Below are positions 4,858 through 6,720 of a DNA stretch of 6,720 nt, piece by piece; positions within the stretch are counted from its first letter, which is position 1; the number at the start of each line of letters is the position of its first letter. The stretch spans positions 1-6,720 of the forward strand of contig CAMWRN010000134.1 in NCBI GenBank assembly GCA_947176675.1. Reading direction: 5' to 3'. Made by a program: the position numbers and the translations under genes. Source of the DNA: an uncultured Clostridia bacterium. GTDB taxonomy: Bacteria > Bacillota > Clostridia > Oscillospirales > Ruminococcaceae. The notes under the pieces were generated by a model. The model worked only from the letters and a program-made list of their open reading frames with translations. It searched no databases and was not told where the DNA came from.

Positions 4858-5864
4858 ACGAGAATAAAGGTGAAATAATAATTTATCAGACCGACGACGG
4901 CAGCACCAAAATAGACGTGCGGTTTGAGGACGAAACTGTTTGGCTTACGCAGCAGCAAATGGCGGAACTGTTCCAAACATCAAGAACTAACGTTGTTGAG
5001 CATATTAAGCACATTTATGACGAGGGAGAACTTGACAAAAATTCAACCTGTCGGAAATTCCGACAGGTTCAAAATGAGGGCGGCAGACAGGTTTCTCGGG
5101 AGCTGACGTGCTACAATCTTGATATGATAATATCCCTCGGTTATCGTATAAGGTCGATAATCGCCACGGCTTTCAGACGTTGGGCTACCGAACGTCTGAA
5201 AGAGTACATGATAAAGGGCTTCACTATGGACGACGACCGTCTGAAAGAGCTCGGCGGCGGGAACTACTGGAAAGAGCTTTTAGACCGTATACGCGATATC
5301 CGTTCCTCGGAAAAGGTTATGTACAGACAGGTGCTTGACCTTTACGCCACAAGCGTGGACTACGACCCCCAAAGCGCGGAATCGGTCGCTTTTTTCAAAA
5401 TGGTTCAGAACAAGCTGCATTATGCCGCTCACGGACACACAGCGGCGGAGCTTATTTACGAACGGGCGGACGCGGAAAAGCCATTTATGGGGCTTAACAC
5501 CTTTTCGGGGGACTTTCCCGCCGCAAAGGACATAGGCATCGCAAAAAATTATCTTACGGAGGACGAACTGAAAATTCTGAACAATCTGGTCTCGGGATAT
5601 TTTGATTTTGCGGAAATACAGGCTATGCGGCACAATCCCATGCACATGAGCGACTACGCCGAACATCTGGATAACGTACTTAAATCTACCGGTGAAAAGC
5701 TGCTTGACGGCGCGGGAAAGATAAGCCATAAGGAAGCCTTGGAAAAGGCAAAAAAAGAGTACCAAAAATTTATTGTGCAGAACCCCTCTCCCGTTGAGGA
5801 GGAGTATTTGCGTACCATAAAAAATCTTGAAAAAACGGCGAAAAAGAAATCGAAAGAGAAATGA
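4854..5864 (+). CDS. RhuM-family protein (virulence RhuM / COG3943 type)
   Basis: 336 residues, full length for the family. The N-terminus (about 25-60, ETVWLTQQQMAELFQTSRTNVVEHIKHIYDEGEL) is the characteristic DNA-binding-like segment. CRKFRQVQNEGGRQVSREL and YNLDMIISLGYRIRS then FRRWATERLKEYMIKGF (about 66-122) are RhuM hallmarks. The C-terminal half (LHYAAHGHTAAELIYERADAE, NYLTEDELKILNNLVSGYFDFAE, GKISHKEALEKAKKEYQKF) also fits. No Fic motif is present. The family is named from Salmonella pathogenicity island 3, its biochemical role is not established, and its genes often lie inside or near restriction-modification and other island loci. AGGAG lies 10 bases before the ATG. A 25-bp perfect palindrome lies within the gene. 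The serine recombinase begins 9 bases after the stop. Confidence 0.85.
   Translation: MNENKGEIIIYQTDDGSTKIDVRFEDETVWLTQQQMAELFQTSRTNVVEHIKHIYDEGELDKNSTCRKFRQVQNEGGRQVSRELTCYNLDMIISLGYRIRSIIATAFRRWATERLKEYMIKGFTMDDDRLKELGGGNYWKELLDRIRDIRSSEKVMYRQVLDLYATSVDYDPQSAESVAFFKMVQNKLHYAAHGHTAAELIYERADAEKPFMGLNTFSGDFPAAKDIGIAKNYLTEDELKILNNLVSGYFDFAEIQAMRHNPMHMSDYAEHLDNVLKSTGEKLLDGAGKISHKEALEKAKKEYQKFIVQNPSPVEEEYLRTIKNLEKTAKKKSKEK
5045..5069. repeat. 25-bp perfect palindrome inside the RhuM gene
   Basis: AACCTGTCGGAA (5045-5056) and TTCCGACAGGTT (5058-5069) are perfect 12-bp arms around a single A. It encodes part of the conserved segment TCRKFRQVQ. In RNA it would make a strong hairpin. It may be an operator, a nuclease or recombinase target, or a by-product of the conserved protein sequence. 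Confidence 0.85.
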
Positions 5865-5873
5865 GTATCCGGT

Positions 5874-6700
5874 ATGAAAAAAGCAGGACTTTACATAAGA
5901 GTATCTACTCTCGAACAGGCACAGGAAGGTTACTCAATAGGTGCGCAGAAAGAACGCTTGATAGCTTTCTGCAAGGCGCACGACTGGACTATTGCGGATA
6001 TTTATGTTGACGGAGGATATACGGGTTCAAACCTCAATCGTCCCAGTATGCAGAAACTGATCTCCGAAATCGGCAAAATGGATATTGTGCTTGTGTACAA
6101 GCTTGACCGTTTAAGCCGTTCTCAAAAGGACACGCTGTATCTCATCGAGGAGGTTTTCTTACCGAATAACGTAGACTTTGTGTCGATGAGTGAATCCTTT
6201 GATACGGGAACGCCTTTCGGCAGAGCAATGCTAGGCATACTTTCGGTTTTTGCCCAACTGGAGCGTGAGCAGATAAAAGAACGCACCAAAATGGGACGTA
6301 TAGCAAGAGCGAAACAGGGCTTGTATCACGGCGGCGGCAGAATTCCTATAGGGTATGACTACAAGGACGGAAAGCTTGCAGTAAACGAATACGAAGCCGT
6401 ACAAATAAAAAAATATTTGAATGGTACATAGGAATGGCAATCGATAAAATAGCCGAACGTCTTAAAGCTGAGGGCTATAAAAATAAATACAAAAGTTGGG
6501 ATATAACAAACGGCAGCACAGTCGCAAAAATCTTATGCAATGATATATATTGGGGAGTGACGCGTTTTGGCGATGTGATAACGGAAAACACCCACGAACC
6601 GCTTGTTACAAGAGAACAGTTTGAAAAGGTACGGAAAATCAAGAAAAAGCGTCAGGAGATTTACGGGAGTCTGAATAAGGAACCGTGTAAATGCCAATAA
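5874..6700 (+). pseudogene. Large serine recombinase, frameshifted and lacking its usual C-terminus
   Basis: A site-specific DNA recombinase of the resolvase/invertase superfamily. The catalytic domain is complete: YIRVST with nucleophile Ser11 and Arg9, KLDRLSR (Asp78, Arg79, Arg82), and the long helix FGRAMLGILSVFAQLEREQIKERTKMG. A recombinase domain begins at GGGRIPIGYDY. The frame is lost in a run of seven A (6407-6413). One more A would restore VQIKKIFEWYIGMAIDKIAERLKAEGY and carry on to the stop at 6700, giving about 275 residues. Typical members have about 500, so the zinc ribbon and coiled coil are absent. The start at 5874 has no good ribosome binding site and is probably coupled to the RhuM stop 9 bases upstream. 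If the missing A is an error, a short recombinase may be real, perhaps acting with a partner encoded from 6691. Confidence 0.85.
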
Positions 6701-6720
6701 TAACCACAAACAAAGTAATG
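6691..6720 (+). CDS. Start of a further gene, cut by the window end
   Basis: An ATG at 6691 opens MPIITTNKVM with AAGGAA (6678-6683) 7 bases upstream, overlapping the recombinase stop by 10 bases. Serine recombinase genes in such elements often come in tandem, so a second recombinase is a reasonable guess, but ten residues do not show it. Confidence 0.4.
   Translation, partial: MPIITTNKVM

Noticed and set aside
5280..5765. Minus-strand open frame of 161 codons
   Set aside because: It lies wholly within the RhuM gene, whose own frame carries clear family motifs; the reverse frame has none.
4854..5864. RhuM protein as a Fic/Doc toxin
   Set aside because: The Fic motif HPFxxGNG is not present in the sequence.

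Overview
The window looks like a mosaic of mobile-element DNA from a low-GC Gram-positive bacterium, most likely a gut-type clostridium (Bacillota). This is an inference. It rests on strong AGGAGG-type ribosome binding sites, a Gram-positive ICE-type pair of conjugation genes (PcfB-like followed by VirD4), several small Cro/CI-type regulators and a large serine recombinase. No rRNA, tRNA or CRISPR array was seen.

Left part (1-2310), read leftward: a remnant of an integrative conjugative element. A small XRE regulator (2055-2252) is followed by a regulator whose HTH is joined to a PcfB/DUF3801-like domain (1333-2010). This overlaps a decayed VirD4-type coupling protein gene (351-1348), which carries three small indels and has lost its C-terminal half. 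A good intrinsic terminator (298-332) closes the unit. Bases 1-297 hold no convincing gene, only short tandem repeats and a hairpin.

Middle (2270-2910): a regulatory hub. Two opposed promoters overlap at 2270-2310. A 32-bp promoter/operator block occurs twice (2376-2407 and 2861-2892) with one mismatch. A 15-bp sequence containing GCAAATTTGC occurs twice in opposite orientation. Between these copies lie a 3'-truncated XRE gene and a convergent small zinc-ribbon gene.

Right part (2901-6720), read rightward: a compact apparent operon. It runs XRE regulator, SAP-domain protein, PD-(D/E)XK nuclease-like protein, RhuM-family protein, then a serine recombinase broken by a one-base homopolymer deletion and short of its usual C-terminus. 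A further ORF opens at 6691. The nuclease and RhuM genes overlap by ATGA, and the other gaps are 9 to 21 bases. The set of regulator, DNA-binding protein, nuclease-fold protein and RhuM, carried next to a recombinase in an element remnant, is the best candidate here for an undescribed accessory system, possibly defence or element maintenance. The sequence shows gene content and spacing only; the function is inferred.

Four of the lesions found are single-base indels, three of them in homopolymers of T or A. They could be real decay or sequencing error, and should be checked on reads before the genes are declared dead.
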